Assembly: GCF_000317695.1 (NCBI RefSeq)
Contig: NC_019771.1
Location: forward strand, 1 to 64,000
Source of the DNA: Anabaena cylindrica PCC 7122
GTDB taxonomy: Bacteria > Cyanobacteriota > Cyanobacteriia > Cyanobacteriales > Nostocaceae
DNA length: 64,000 nucleotides
Direction: 5' to 3'
Part shown: positions 8,440 through 17,156 of the stretch, in pieces
How positions within the stretch are numbered: the stretch's first letter is position 1
Layout of the letters: each line of letters begins with the position of its first letter
The notes under the pieces: generated by a model
The model's database searches: none
Told to the model about the DNA's origin: nothing
The model's input: the letters and a program-made list of their open reading frames with translations, nothing else
Translations under genes and position numbers: made by a program

Positions 8440-9543
8440 ATGACAAATATCACACCACAGTCAATTAAAGAAGAATTACACAAAGCTTTAGGCCAATTAG
8501 ATAGTTTTGAATCATGTGCATTGCTGAACTATCCGGATTATTTAAATTTTGGAGATCATTTGATCTGGCTAGGGACTGTAATATACCTAACTGATGTACT
8601 AAAAACAAAAATTAAATACGCTTCTAGCATCGCAGATTTTTCTCCAACAATAATGGAAGACAAAATTGGCAAAGCGCCCATATTCCTTCAGGGAGGAGGT
8701 AATTTAGGAGATCTGTGGCGTGTTGATCAGCAGTTTCGAGAACAGATTATTGCTAAGTATCAAGATCGTCCCATTATTATTTTGCCACAAAGTATTTTCT
8801 TTGCCAAGCTAGATAATCTCCAAAAAACAGCAAATATCTTTAATTCTCATCCTAATTTAACTATATTTGTCCGTGATGATCGTAGCTATAAAATTGCAGA
8901 AGAATCTTTTAATAAATGCCGAGTTATTAAATCCCCCGACATGGCTTTTCAATTGCTAAATTTACCAGGTATATCTACTAATCATAATTCAAAATCATCA
9001 ATTCTTTATCACTGTAGAAAAGACAAAGAATTAAATCCAGAATTTTCGATAGATACTGTAAAAATTCCTAATTTAGTCGTACAAGATTGGGTTTCTTTTG
9101 AATGGGTGTTAGGAGTTCGCCACAGAGGTATAAAACGTTTTGCCACACAAGCGGTAAGAGAAGTTTGGCAAAGGGGATTGATGACTCCAGTTGAGTGGAT
9201 ATATCGGCAAAAATGGCAATATTTTTATTCTAATACAGATAAATTTAATCAGATGTATAATCCTTTTATGCACAAACTTTTATGGAGTTTTCTGCACAGT
9301 GGAATTTATCAATTACAGCAACATCAACTAGTGATTACAAATCGTTTGCATGGACATATTCTCTGCATTCTCTTAGGCATTCCTCATGTTTTTCTACCTA
9401 ATGCTTATTATAAGAATGAATCTTTCTATGAAACATGGACAAAAAATGTCTCATTTTGTAGATTTGTGAAAGATATTAACCAAATTGAATCGGTGGTAAA
9501 AGAACTATTAGAGATAAGTAAATCAGGTAAAATAAATGTCTAA
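8440..9543 (+). CDS. Polysaccharide pyruvyl transferase family protein
   Basis: 367 residues from ATG 8440. Motifs typical of the WcaK/AmsJ/CsaB family are present: NYGD-like NFGDHLIWLGTVIYL, FLQGGGNLGDLW, IFVRDDRSYKIAE, SPDMAFQL and, near the C-terminus, LVITNRLHGHILCILLGIPHVFL. The family adds pyruvate ketals (from phosphoenolpyruvate) or related groups to surface sugars. The frame can be opened from a TTG at 8389, but AAAGG ahead of ATG 8440 supports the shorter start. The stop overlaps the next gene by 8 bases, so the two are translationally coupled. Confidence 0.87.
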   Translation: MTNITPQSIKEELHKALGQLDSFESCALLNYPDYLNFGDHLIWLGTVIYLTDVLKTKIKYASSIADFSPTIMEDKIGKAPIFLQGGGNLGDLWRVDQQFREQIIAKYQDRPIIILPQSIFFAKLDNLQKTANIFNSHPNLTIFVRDDRSYKIAEESFNKCRVIKSPDMAFQLLNLPGISTNHNSKSSILYHCRKDKELNPEFSIDTVKIPNLVVQDWVSFEWVLGVRHRGIKRFATQAVREVWQRGLMTPVEWIYRQKWQYFYSNTDKFNQMYNPFMHKLLWSFLHSGIYQLQQHQLVITNRLHGHILCILLGIPHVFLPNAYYKNESFYETWTKNVSFCRFVKDINQIESVVKELLEISKSGKINV

Positions 9544-10741
9544 AACTCATCTTTGGCAGGAAGAAATGACAGAAGCTGAAGGATCAATTACTATCAGCAT
9601 CACTATTGAAAATCATCAAAAAACTCGTACTCGTCTTTGGTATCGTCTTCCTTATGAATGTAGAGAATTAGTTACCAATAGTTGTGATCCTTTTGTTGTG
9701 GCAACTATTTTAATGGCAATGAACCAGTCCACTGATTTAATTGTACATGGGGAAGTTTCTCCATCTTTGCTGCAAAATTTGACAGAATTTCAAGCAGCTT
9801 GGAATTCTTGGCTTCCGAATAATTATAGCTTAATTAACATTATTGCAGACGTTGAAAAAGAACAAATTAATAACCAATCATCAGATCAAGTAATTGCGGC
9901 ATTTTCTGGTGGAGTTGACAGTTGTTTTACAATGTTCCGTCATCGTACAGGCAGTTGTGGAAGATGGCAACGCAACTTAACAGCAGGTTTAATGGTGCAT
10001 GGTTTTGATATTCCCTTAAGTCAGAAAGAAATATTTGACAGTACAGCCCAAAGATCCAAGATTATGCTATCCAGTTTAGGAGTAGAATTGATTCCCTTAG
10101 CTACTAATTTTCGCCAAGTTATTAAAGTTAAATGGACAGATACCTTTGCAACTGCGCTGGGGTCTTGTGTAAGATTATTACAACGTGGTTTTCAAGCGAG
10201 TTTAATTCCCAGTTCATTTCCTTATAATGCACTTTCTTTTCCCTATGGTTCTAACCCAGTTACAGACAACTTGCTCTCAAGTAATACCTTTAAAATTATT
10301 CATGATGGTGCAGCTTTTAGCCGCTTAGATAAAATTCGAGAAATTGTTAATTGGCCAGAAGCTTTGGAACACATCAGAGTTTGTTGGCAAGGATCTCAAA
10401 AAGATCGAAATTGTTGTTGTTGTGAAAAATGCGTTCGGACTATCCTTAATTTTCGGATTTTAGGCATAGATTTACCACCATGTTTTGAACAAGATGTTAC
10501 AGATAATCAGATATTAAGACTTCAAGTAGAAGCAGGAGGACAACTAGATGCACTAGAACGCACTCTAAAAGCAGCAAAAAAAGCTGGTATTTCTAAATCC
10601 TGGGTAAATGCAACAGAAATATGTATCAAGCGTAGTCAAATAGAAAATACATTAAAAAATAATTTATCCCCTACTCTTAAAAAGAGATTAGTTCAACTCA
10701 GAACACTAATATCTAAAAAAGAATTTATTGACATAAGATAA
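9536..10741 (+). CDS. PP-loop (adenine nucleotide alpha-hydrolase) protein with Cys cluster, function unknown
   Basis: 401 residues. The PP-loop pyrophosphatase motif AAFSGGVDSCF lies at about residues 121-131, and a four-plus-one cysteine cluster NCCCCEKCVRT at about 292-302, reminiscent of the zinc site of QueC-type PP-loop ligases. The first 110 residues form a separate domain without a motif I know. PP-loop enzymes adenylate carbonyl groups before amidation or thiolation, so sugar or amino-acid modification is a reasonable guess given its place between a pyruvyl transferase (8-base overlap) and a methyltransferase. No precise family assigned. Confidence 0.7.
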   Translation: MSKTHLWQEEMTEAEGSITISITIENHQKTRTRLWYRLPYECRELVTNSCDPFVVATILMAMNQSTDLIVHGEVSPSLLQNLTEFQAAWNSWLPNNYSLINIIADVEKEQINNQSSDQVIAAFSGGVDSCFTMFRHRTGSCGRWQRNLTAGLMVHGFDIPLSQKEIFDSTAQRSKIMLSSLGVELIPLATNFRQVIKVKWTDTFATALGSCVRLLQRGFQASLIPSSFPYNALSFPYGSNPVTDNLLSSNTFKIIHDGAAFSRLDKIREIVNWPEALEHIRVCWQGSQKDRNCCCCEKCVRTILNFRILGIDLPPCFEQDVTDNQILRLQVEAGGQLDALERTLKAAKKAGISKSWVNATEICIKRSQIENTLKNNLSPTLKKRLVQLRTLISKKEFIDIR

Positions 10742-10792
10742 ATTATTTCAAAACTGTATTAAATTACAAACAAAAATAAAGGTTTTTAAGTA

Positions 10793-11548
10793 ATGTTTGA
10801 AGATTACAAAGATATATTTAACCAGAGAGCTAGATATTATCATCAAGCTATGATAGATTTTCCATTGGCTAGAGAAGAGGAATTTTATCATGTACTTAAC
10901 ATAGCTGATATCTCCCAGGGAAATATAATTTGCGATATTCCAGCAGGTGGTGGTTATTTAAATAATTTTATTCAATATGAAAACAAAATAATTTCTGTAG
11001 AAACTTCAATCGAGTTTCTCAGTTTTTATGGAAATAAAGGTATTAATCAAACCATTATTTGCAATAGTATGAATGAAATTCCTTTACAATCAACAAGTAT
11101 TGATAGAGTAATCAGCTTGGCAGCTTTGCACCATGTGAGTAACAAAAAAGCTTTTTATCAAGAGTCATTACGTTTACTAAAAGACAAAGGTATACTCTGT
11201 ATTGCTGATGTTTTTACAGGAACAGGTGTGGCTGATTTTTTAAATATCTTTGTTGACAAATATAATCCGATGGGACATAAAGGAGATTTTTTAAATGAAA
11301 CTACTAAAGCTGATTTAGAGTCTCTTAGTTTTCAAGTTTTATCCGCTGCACAGATTGGATTTAACTGGAAATTTGACTCTCTAGAAAATATGGTTCGCTT
11401 TTGCAAATTATTATTTTATATCAACGATGCTAATGATAGACAGATATTAAAAGGAATACAAAAATATTTAGGTTACAAAGTAGTAGACAATCAATATTGT
11501 TTGCCATGGGAATTATTTTTCTTAAAAGCTAGGAAAATAACAGGTTAA
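10793..11548 (+). CDS. Class I SAM-dependent methyltransferase
   Basis: 251 residues. Motif I is ICDIPAGGGYLNNF, a variant of DxGxGxG. The post-motif region is IPLQSTSIDRVISLAALHHVSNKKAF, followed by ESLRLLKDKGILCIADVF, as in methyltransferase-11-like proteins. Substrate unknown; the setting suggests a glycan or an activated precursor. It follows the PP-loop gene by 51 bases on the same strand, probably as the third gene of the operon. Confidence 0.8.
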   Translation: MFEDYKDIFNQRARYYHQAMIDFPLAREEEFYHVLNIADISQGNIICDIPAGGGYLNNFIQYENKIISVETSIEFLSFYGNKGINQTIICNSMNEIPLQSTSIDRVISLAALHHVSNKKAFYQESLRLLKDKGILCIADVFTGTGVADFLNIFVDKYNPMGHKGDFLNETTKADLESLSFQVLSAAQIGFNWKFDSLENMVRFCKLLFYINDANDRQILKGIQKYLGYKVVDNQYCLPWELFFLKARKITG

Positions 11549-11685
11549 TCTAATTTTTATTAGAAAAAATGTTAATGTTAATTTCCTACAGCAGTTTGCG
11601 TAGTTAGGAGGTACAAAATCTAAATTGGAACCTATACATGAAGCCAGTTTTACTCCTGACTCCTGAATTCTACTGTATATGTCTT

Positions 11686-12624
11686 CTATTGTTTAACTGA
11701 TTGTTGCCAATGATAAAAGGGACTCAGAGCAATACTTATAAGCAGTTCCATTTCTACAATTGCCACGATATCTGTTTTTAAGGAATTTCTGTTTTTAATA
11801 TAAAAACCAATTGCTTTACTGAAATCACTAATCATGTATATTGAACTTATTATTGGTCTTTGCCAAGGTTGATAATTCAGCATTCTATAATAATATCGAC
11901 ATATCCCATTTTGATGGAAAAAGTTTCTTAAATATTCCTTCTCAAATCTTGATTTAGGAATCAAATGATCTAATTGCATTTCAGGATTGAACCATAGCTG
12001 CCAATTTTTTTGCCAAATATAATTTAACATCTCCAAATCTTCATTTGTTTGTGGCAACAAAGGATGTTCAGGAATACTTTCTAACCAGGCTTTTTTACGA
12101 ATGACTATTCCTGCACCTGGAGGAAACATTCTTTTTTTAGTTGATTGATATTTTTCGTTATAGCAATAAGTTTGATTGCCTTTTATAATTGCGAAAAAGC
12201 GAGCTATTCTTTCAAATCCCGGAGGAGGTTCAACTTCAAATTTCCCATGAATTTGTCCCCCATAAGCACCAGCATTTTCATGAGTTTGACCAAATTTATA
12301 AGCCTCTGCTACCCAGTTAGAATAGGGTAAATTGTCATCATCCAGAAATCCGATTAAATCACTTTTCGCTGCTCGAATAGCACATCTTCGAGCAAAAGCG
12401 AGTCCTTGTTTAGCTTCAAAGCAATATTTAAGAGGATAAATTTCACTCCAATTAGATAGTTGCTGTTGTACTACTTCGGCTGTGTTATCAGTGCTATTGT
12501 TGTCAATAATCAGTATTTCCCAGGAAATTTCCTCTGTCCCAACTTGCGATCGCAATTTCTCTAGAACATCTAATATGCGATTTTCTCCGTTATAGGTACA
12601 GATAGCCACTGTAAAATCAACCAT
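11686..12624 (-). CDS. Glycosyltransferase family 2 protein (paralogue 1)
   Basis: 312 residues. The GT-A N-terminus is FTVAICTYNGENRILDVL, the nucleotide-binding region is EILIIDNNSTDNTAEVV, and the metal-binding acidic motif GFLDDDNLPYSNWV lies near residue 95. FPPGAGIVIRKKAWLES is also typical of the family. No strong membrane helix. The first about 185 residues are roughly 92% identical to the gene at 12845-13810, while the last third is clearly different, and the upstream regions are similar too. Likely adds a sugar to a surface glycan. Confidence 0.88.
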   Translation of the reverse strand: MVDFTVAICTYNGENRILDVLEKLRSQVGTEEISWEILIIDNNSTDNTAEVVQQQLSNWSEIYPLKYCFEAKQGLAFARRCAIRAAKSDLIGFLDDDNLPYSNWVAEAYKFGQTHENAGAYGGQIHGKFEVEPPPGFERIARFFAIIKGNQTYCYNEKYQSTKKRMFPPGAGIVIRKKAWLESIPEHPLLPQTNEDLEMLNYIWQKNWQLWFNPEMQLDHLIPKSRFEKEYLRNFFHQNGICRYYYRMLNYQPWQRPIISSIYMISDFSKAIGFYIKNRNSLKTDIVAIVEMELLISIALSPFYHWQQSVKQ

Positions 12625-12760
12625 AAGCTTTTGGTGGTGTCAATTTTGTGAATTAATCTGCTCTGAACGCGCTAGTATCTTGATTATAAAATTCGGGCTA
12701 ATACGTAATTATTCTTAGTCATATCGCACAAAATGCTACTTAGTAAACATTAATAATTTT
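12625..12760 (-). repeat. Duplicated upstream region of GT2 paralogue 1
   Basis: The first about 115 bases upstream of both GT2 start codons align without gaps: GGTGGTGTCAATTTTGTGAA, then GAATTAATCTG, CTTGATTATAAAATT and TTAGTCATATC blocks. The matching copy is 13811-13926. It shows that the duplication unit started upstream of the gene and probably carried its promoter. Confidence 0.75.
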
Positions 12761-12844
12761 TTCTCTTGTGAGCAATCTGGGATTAAGTTAGAGGCGTATA
12801 ATACGAATGCAATATTTTGTCTTTTGAGAAAAACCACACCTGTA

Positions 12845-13810
12845 TTAATTATGAAATATCTTTTTTTTCCAATGGTAAAAAGGACTGATAAAAATACTTA
12901 TGAGAAGTTCCATTTCTCCAGCAGCAACTATATCGGTCTTAATAACACTGCTGTATTTAATCAAGTGAAGCATTATTTTTAGTACGTCATTTACCATGTA
13001 GGCAGGTAAAACAAAAAAAAATTGCCAAGGTTTATAGGCAATCATTCTCGTCTGGTATCGACTTAACCCTACTCCTTTAAAAAATTTGATTATATAACCC
13101 CTTTCAAAACGAGACTTGGGAATTTTGTGATTAATATTCATGTCTTTATTAAACCAAAGTTCCCAACCAGCATAGAAAATATATGATAACATTTCTACAT
13201 CTTCAGACTTTGTTAATAAAGAGTTACCAGATACTCCAGTAATCTGTTGACGTTCAGGAACACTTTCTAGCCAAGCTTGTTTACGAATGACAATTCCTGC
13301 TCCGGGAGGAAACATTCTTTTTTTAGTTGATTGATATTTTTCGTTATAGCAATAGGTTTTATTTCCTTCTAAAATAGCAAAATATCGGGCAATTCTTCCA
13401 AATCCTGGAGGGGGTTCAACTTCAAATTTTCCATGAATTTGTCCCCCATAAGCACCAGCATTTTCATGAGTTTGACCAAATTTATAAGCCTCTGCTACCC
13501 AGTTAGGATAGGGTAAATTATCATCATCTAGAAATCCGATTAAATCACTTTTTGCTTCTCGGATAGCGCATCTGCGAGCAAAAGCGAGTCCTTGTTCAGC
13601 TTCAAAATAATATTCAAGAGGGTAAATTTCACTCCAATTAGATACTTGTTGTTGTACTATCTTGGCAGTGTTATCAGTGCTATTGTTGTCAATAATCAGA
13701 ATTTCCCAGGAAATTTCCTCTGTCCCAACTTGCGATCGCAATTTCTCTAGGACATCTAATATGCGATTCTCTCCGTTATAGGTACAGATAGCCACTGTAA
13801 AATCAACCAT
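12845..13810 (-). CDS. Glycosyltransferase family 2 protein (paralogue 2)
   Basis: 321 residues with the same GT-A core as its neighbour (FTVAICTYNGENR, IDNNSTDNTAKIV, GFLDDDNLPYPNWV). It differs by an inserted QITGVSGNSLLTKSED stretch near residue 190 and a diverged C-terminal third (FFFVLPAYMVNDVLKIMLHLI), the part expected to bind the acceptor. It is probably the product of a tandem duplication that included the promoter region. The two genes are on the same strand, 220 bases apart, and each may have its own promoter. Confidence 0.88.
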   Translation of the reverse strand: MVDFTVAICTYNGENRILDVLEKLRSQVGTEEISWEILIIDNNSTDNTAKIVQQQVSNWSEIYPLEYYFEAEQGLAFARRCAIREAKSDLIGFLDDDNLPYPNWVAEAYKFGQTHENAGAYGGQIHGKFEVEPPPGFGRIARYFAILEGNKTYCYNEKYQSTKKRMFPPGAGIVIRKQAWLESVPERQQITGVSGNSLLTKSEDVEMLSYIFYAGWELWFNKDMNINHKIPKSRFERGYIIKFFKGVGLSRYQTRMIAYKPWQFFFVLPAYMVNDVLKIMLHLIKYSSVIKTDIVAAGEMELLISIFISPFYHWKKKIFHN

Positions 13811-14144
13811 AAGCCTTCGGTGGTGTCAATTTTGTGAATTAATCTGCCATGAATGCGCTAGTGTCTTGATTATAAAATTTAGGGTGATGCGTAATTATCC
13901 TTAGTCATATCACACAAAATTCTATTTGGCAATCTGTATACTTATATATATTTCGCTAATGCTACATGGCAGGGGGAATTCATAATCAGGCGAATAGTTA
14001 CAATATCAGTATTAATAATGTGCTTAATCACTTTTTTATGTCACTTGACTTTCTCTCGAAAAAACTCTTTTATTGTATTTTTAAGCAATTTTATCAGAAA
14101 ATCAAGCTTACATTCACAAAACCTAAAATTTATGAAGTGGACAT
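13811..14144. other. Intergenic region between GT2 paralogue 2 and ABC ATPase
   Basis: 13811-13926 is the second copy of the duplicated GT2 upstream region. The remainder is AT-rich. A 61-residue frame (13966-14151) overlapping the ATPase start has no recognisable feature and was not called. Confidence 0.55.
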
Positions 14145-15041
14145 ATGCTGAAAATTAAAAACTTAAATAAGTCTTACAAAAGTAGAAAAGTTCTCCAGGA
14201 TTTGCAACTACATATTGACTCAGGGGAAATTTACGGCTTATTAGGTGCAAATGGAGCCGGTAAAACTACAACAATCAATATTATTTGTAATCTCCTCACT
14301 ACAGACAGCGGTGATGTTACAATTAATAACCAATCTGTTTCCGAAGCAACCAAAAAATTAATTGGGATTGCACCTCAAGAAAATCTGTTGTATAAAACTC
14401 TATCTTGTGAAGAGAATCTCAATTTTTTTGCTGCTATTTATGGTTTAGATAGTCAAACACGCCAGAAACAAGTAAAAGCAACTCTCACTGCTGTTAACTT
14501 ATTAGATAGAGCCAAAAGTCCCGTAGAAACTCTTAGCGGTGGAATGCAAAGAAGGTTAAATATTGCTGTTGCTTTAGTACATCAGCCGCAGTTAGTAATT
14601 CTTGATGAACCAACTACCGGCTTAGATATTGAAGCAAGATATGAAGTTTGGGAATTAATTCGCCAACTTAAAAATCAAGGAATGACGGTTTTATTAACAA
14701 CACATTTATTAGATGAAGCGGAAAGACTTTGTAATAGAATTGGGATTTTGCAAAATGGTAGAATTTTAGCTGAGGGTAGTTTATGTGAGTTAAAAACCTT
14801 AATTCCGGCTCAGGAAATTATCGTGTTACAAACTACACAAGAAGAAGAAGCGATCGCACTAGCTGATAAATATGGCTTTACAACTCGGCGTTATGGGAGC
14901 GATTTAGCTTTTTGGTTGCCAGAAACGCTAGAATTAAAAGAGATCATTGCCAAATTTGACGGTATACCCATTGATTCAATTTCACGTCAGCCTGTGCGGT
15001 TAGAGCATATTTATGTAGAAGTAACTCAAGGTGATAGGTGA
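14145..15041 (+). CDS. ABC transporter ATP-binding protein (DrrA/CcmA-like exporter type)
   Basis: 298 residues. Walker A GANGAGKTT lies near residue 36, the Q-loop is APQENLLY, the signature is LSGGMQRR, Walker B is LVILDEPTTGLD and the H-loop is LTTHLLDEAE. The C-terminal extension of about 80 residues (ILAEGSLCELK onward) is typical of ATPases that serve ABC-2 exporters. The likely partner is the ABC-2 permease at 5893-6666, same strand. If the two were once adjacent, the glycan block has been inserted between them. Substrate unknown. Confidence 0.93.
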   Translation: MLKIKNLNKSYKSRKVLQDLQLHIDSGEIYGLLGANGAGKTTTINIICNLLTTDSGDVTINNQSVSEATKKLIGIAPQENLLYKTLSCEENLNFFAAIYGLDSQTRQKQVKATLTAVNLLDRAKSPVETLSGGMQRRLNIAVALVHQPQLVILDEPTTGLDIEARYEVWELIRQLKNQGMTVLLTTHLLDEAERLCNRIGILQNGRILAEGSLCELKTLIPAQEIIVLQTTQEEEAIALADKYGFTTRRYGSDLAFWLPETLELKEIIAKFDGIPIDSISRQPVRLEHIYVEVTQGDR

Positions 15042-15083
15042 CGTAGGAGTAATTTTGAATTGTTATATTGCCAATTTCTCATT

Positions 15084-15473
15084 ATGGACATTATTGAAAT
15101 TCTCAAAGCTGACTATCAAAGATTTCCAATCAATCAAACTTACAGTATTTATGCGCCAGATGTTTATTTTCAAGATCCTGTTTTTAAATTTCGTGGTTTA
15201 GAACTTTATAAATGGATGATTAAATTTATCCAAACCTTTTTTCTCAATCTAAAAATGGATTTGCATAACATTCAACGCCAAGAAGACACAATTAAAAGCG
15301 AGTGGACACTTAGTTGGAATTCCCCTCTACCTTGGAAACCCCGAATTTCCATATCTGGTTGGAGTGAACTACGTCTCAATGCCGATAGTTTGATAATTTC
15401 TCATATTGATTATTGGCATGGTTCCCGATTAGATGTTTTAAAGCAACACCTATTTTCCTTAAACAAAGGTTGA
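15084..15473 (+). CDS. DUF2358 family protein (NTF2-like)
   Basis: About 129 residues. IIEILKADYQRFPINQTYSIYAPDVYFQDPVFKFRG and the ending YWHGSRLDVLKQHLF match my memory of DUF2358 proteins, which are conserved in cyanobacteria and plastid-bearing eukaryotes with no assigned activity; the fold is probably NTF2/SnoaL-like. ATG 15084 gives the usual family start. A TTG at 15060 in the same frame has the better-placed AGGAG (15045-15049), so an eight-residue longer protein is possible. It follows the ABC ATPase closely and may be co-transcribed. Confidence 0.75.
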   Translation: MDIIEILKADYQRFPINQTYSIYAPDVYFQDPVFKFRGLELYKWMIKFIQTFFLNLKMDLHNIQRQEDTIKSEWTLSWNSPLPWKPRISISGWSELRLNADSLIISHIDYWHGSRLDVLKQHLFSLNKG

Positions 15474-15580
15474 TATTCACAGACTCGCCATTAGTGAAAA
15501 ACTGAAACTCAAGGGTTTTCAGTCTACTCTCTTATAATGTAAATAAATGTAAACAAAATTAAAGCAGGACAGAATTATCC

Positions 15581-16768
15581 ATGCGTGTAATTTTAATGAC
15601 AGGTAAAGGTGGCGTGGGTAAAACCTCAGTCGCTGCCGCAACTGGGCTTCGTTGTGCAGAACTCGGCTACCGGACACTAGTTTTAAGTACAGATCCTGCT
15701 CACTCTCTGGCAGACAGCTTTGATATAGAATTGGGGCATGATGCTCGACAAGTACGTCCCAATTTGTGGGGTGCAGAACTCGACGCGTTGCAAGAATTAG
15801 AAGGTAATTGGGGTGCTGTAAAACGTTACATTACCCAAGTTTTGCAAGCACGGGGTTTAGACGGGATACAGGCGGAAGAATTGGCGATTTTACCAGGCAT
15901 GGACGAGATTTTCGGCTTGGTAAGGATGAAACGTCACTATGATGAAGGGGAATTTGACGTTTTGATAATTGATTCTGCCCCTACCGGTACTGCACTACGT
16001 CTGTTAAGTTTACCAGAAGTTGGCGGCTGGTATATGCGACGTTTTTACAAACCTTTTCAAAACATCTCTGTCGCACTTCGACCTCTGGTTGAACCTATTT
16101 TTAGACCAATTGCTGGTTTTTCTTTACCAGATAGAGAAGTGATGGATGCGCCTTATGAATTTTATGAACAAATAGAGGCACTGGAAAAAGTATTAACTGA
16201 TAATACTCAAACCTCAGTCCGTCTGGTCACCAACCCAGAAAAAATGGTGATTAAAGAATCTCTCCGCGCCCATGCTTATCTCAGTTTATATAATGTAGCG
16301 ACAGATTTAATTGTAGCTAATCGCATTATTCCCCAAGAAGTTAAAGATCCATTTTTCCAACGTTGGAAAGAGAATCAAGAACAATACCGCCAAGAAATTC
16401 ATGATAACTTTCACCCTTTACCTGTGAAAGAAGTACCTCTTTATTCTGAAGAAATGTGCGGTTTGGCAGCATTAGAGAGACTCAAGGAAACTCTTTACCC
16501 AGATGAAGATCCAACTCAGATTTATTACAAAGAAACAACTATTAGAGTTGTACAAGAGAATAATCAATACAGCTTAGAGCTTTATTTACCTGGCATTCCT
16601 AAAAATCAAGTTCAACTAAGTAAAAGTGGCGATGAATTAAATATTACTATTGGTAATCATCGCCGTAATTTGGTTTTACCACAGGCTTTAGCAGCGCTGC
16701 AACCATCAGGTGCAAAGATGGAAGATGATTATCTAAAAATCCGCTTTTCTGAAATTGTAAAGGTGTAG
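15581..16768 (+). CDS. ArsA/Get3-type ATPase with C-terminal Hsp20-like domain
   Basis: 395 residues. The deviant Walker A GKGGVGKT at residues 8-15 and STDPAHSLADSF (switch region) place it in the TRC40/Get3/ArsA family. DVLIIDSAPTGTALRLL is the Walker B/A-loop region. The last about 78 residues (YSLELYLPGIPKNQVQLSKSG) resemble an alpha-crystallin/Hsp20 fold, as in the ArsA_HSP20 architecture known in cyanobacteria. No arsenic-resistance genes are nearby, so a chaperone or protein-targeting role is more likely than arsenite export. A TATAAT at 15533-15538 could be the -10 box, though no good -35 is present. AGGAC precedes the start. Confidence 0.88.
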   Translation: MRVILMTGKGGVGKTSVAAATGLRCAELGYRTLVLSTDPAHSLADSFDIELGHDARQVRPNLWGAELDALQELEGNWGAVKRYITQVLQARGLDGIQAEELAILPGMDEIFGLVRMKRHYDEGEFDVLIIDSAPTGTALRLLSLPEVGGWYMRRFYKPFQNISVALRPLVEPIFRPIAGFSLPDREVMDAPYEFYEQIEALEKVLTDNTQTSVRLVTNPEKMVIKESLRAHAYLSLYNVATDLIVANRIIPQEVKDPFFQRWKENQEQYRQEIHDNFHPLPVKEVPLYSEEMCGLAALERLKETLYPDEDPTQIYYKETTIRVVQENNQYSLELYLPGIPKNQVQLSKSGDELNITIGNHRRNLVLPQALAALQPSGAKMEDDYLKIRFSEIVKV

Positions 16769-17120
16769 GCGACAGGCTTCCACGGTGAGCGTCAGCGGTT
16801 CAAGTGAGGGGCGCTAGGCGAACTCCGAACGGTGACAGGTGAAAAAAAAGCTATCAATTATCGGTGGCAACAGGTAAAAGTTTTTACTTTTTGTGAAAGT
16901 AATCTGCCGGATGCACAATTTTGAATTGTTTTGATCACCTGTTACCTTTTAAGAGTTATCTGACTATAATTTTGCGTAAATTTATCATCAACTTCATGAT
17001 TTTTGCTTCCAGTTAGTATGTGACCGTATACTTACGTAGATAAAGCTTACAGGGAAACCTTTAAATATTATTAAGCTCAAGAATCGACTATAGTAAGATA
17101 TTAATTATTGTATAAAAAAG
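16769..17120. other. Intergenic region upstream of sensor kinase
   Basis: No gene. GTGACAGGTGA (16832-16842) and TCACCTGTTAC (16935-16945) form an imperfect inverted repeat about 100 bases apart; similar GGTGACA heptamers recur at 27677-27697. The right half is AT-rich and probably holds the kinase promoter. Confidence 0.5.
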
Positions 17121-17156
17121 ATGGTTTCTATCCCTCCACTAAACCAGAGGACAGAT

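Noticed and set aside
13966..14151. 61-residue frame overlapping the ABC ATPase start by 7 bases
   Set aside because: No ribosome-binding site or domain; AT-rich chance frame.
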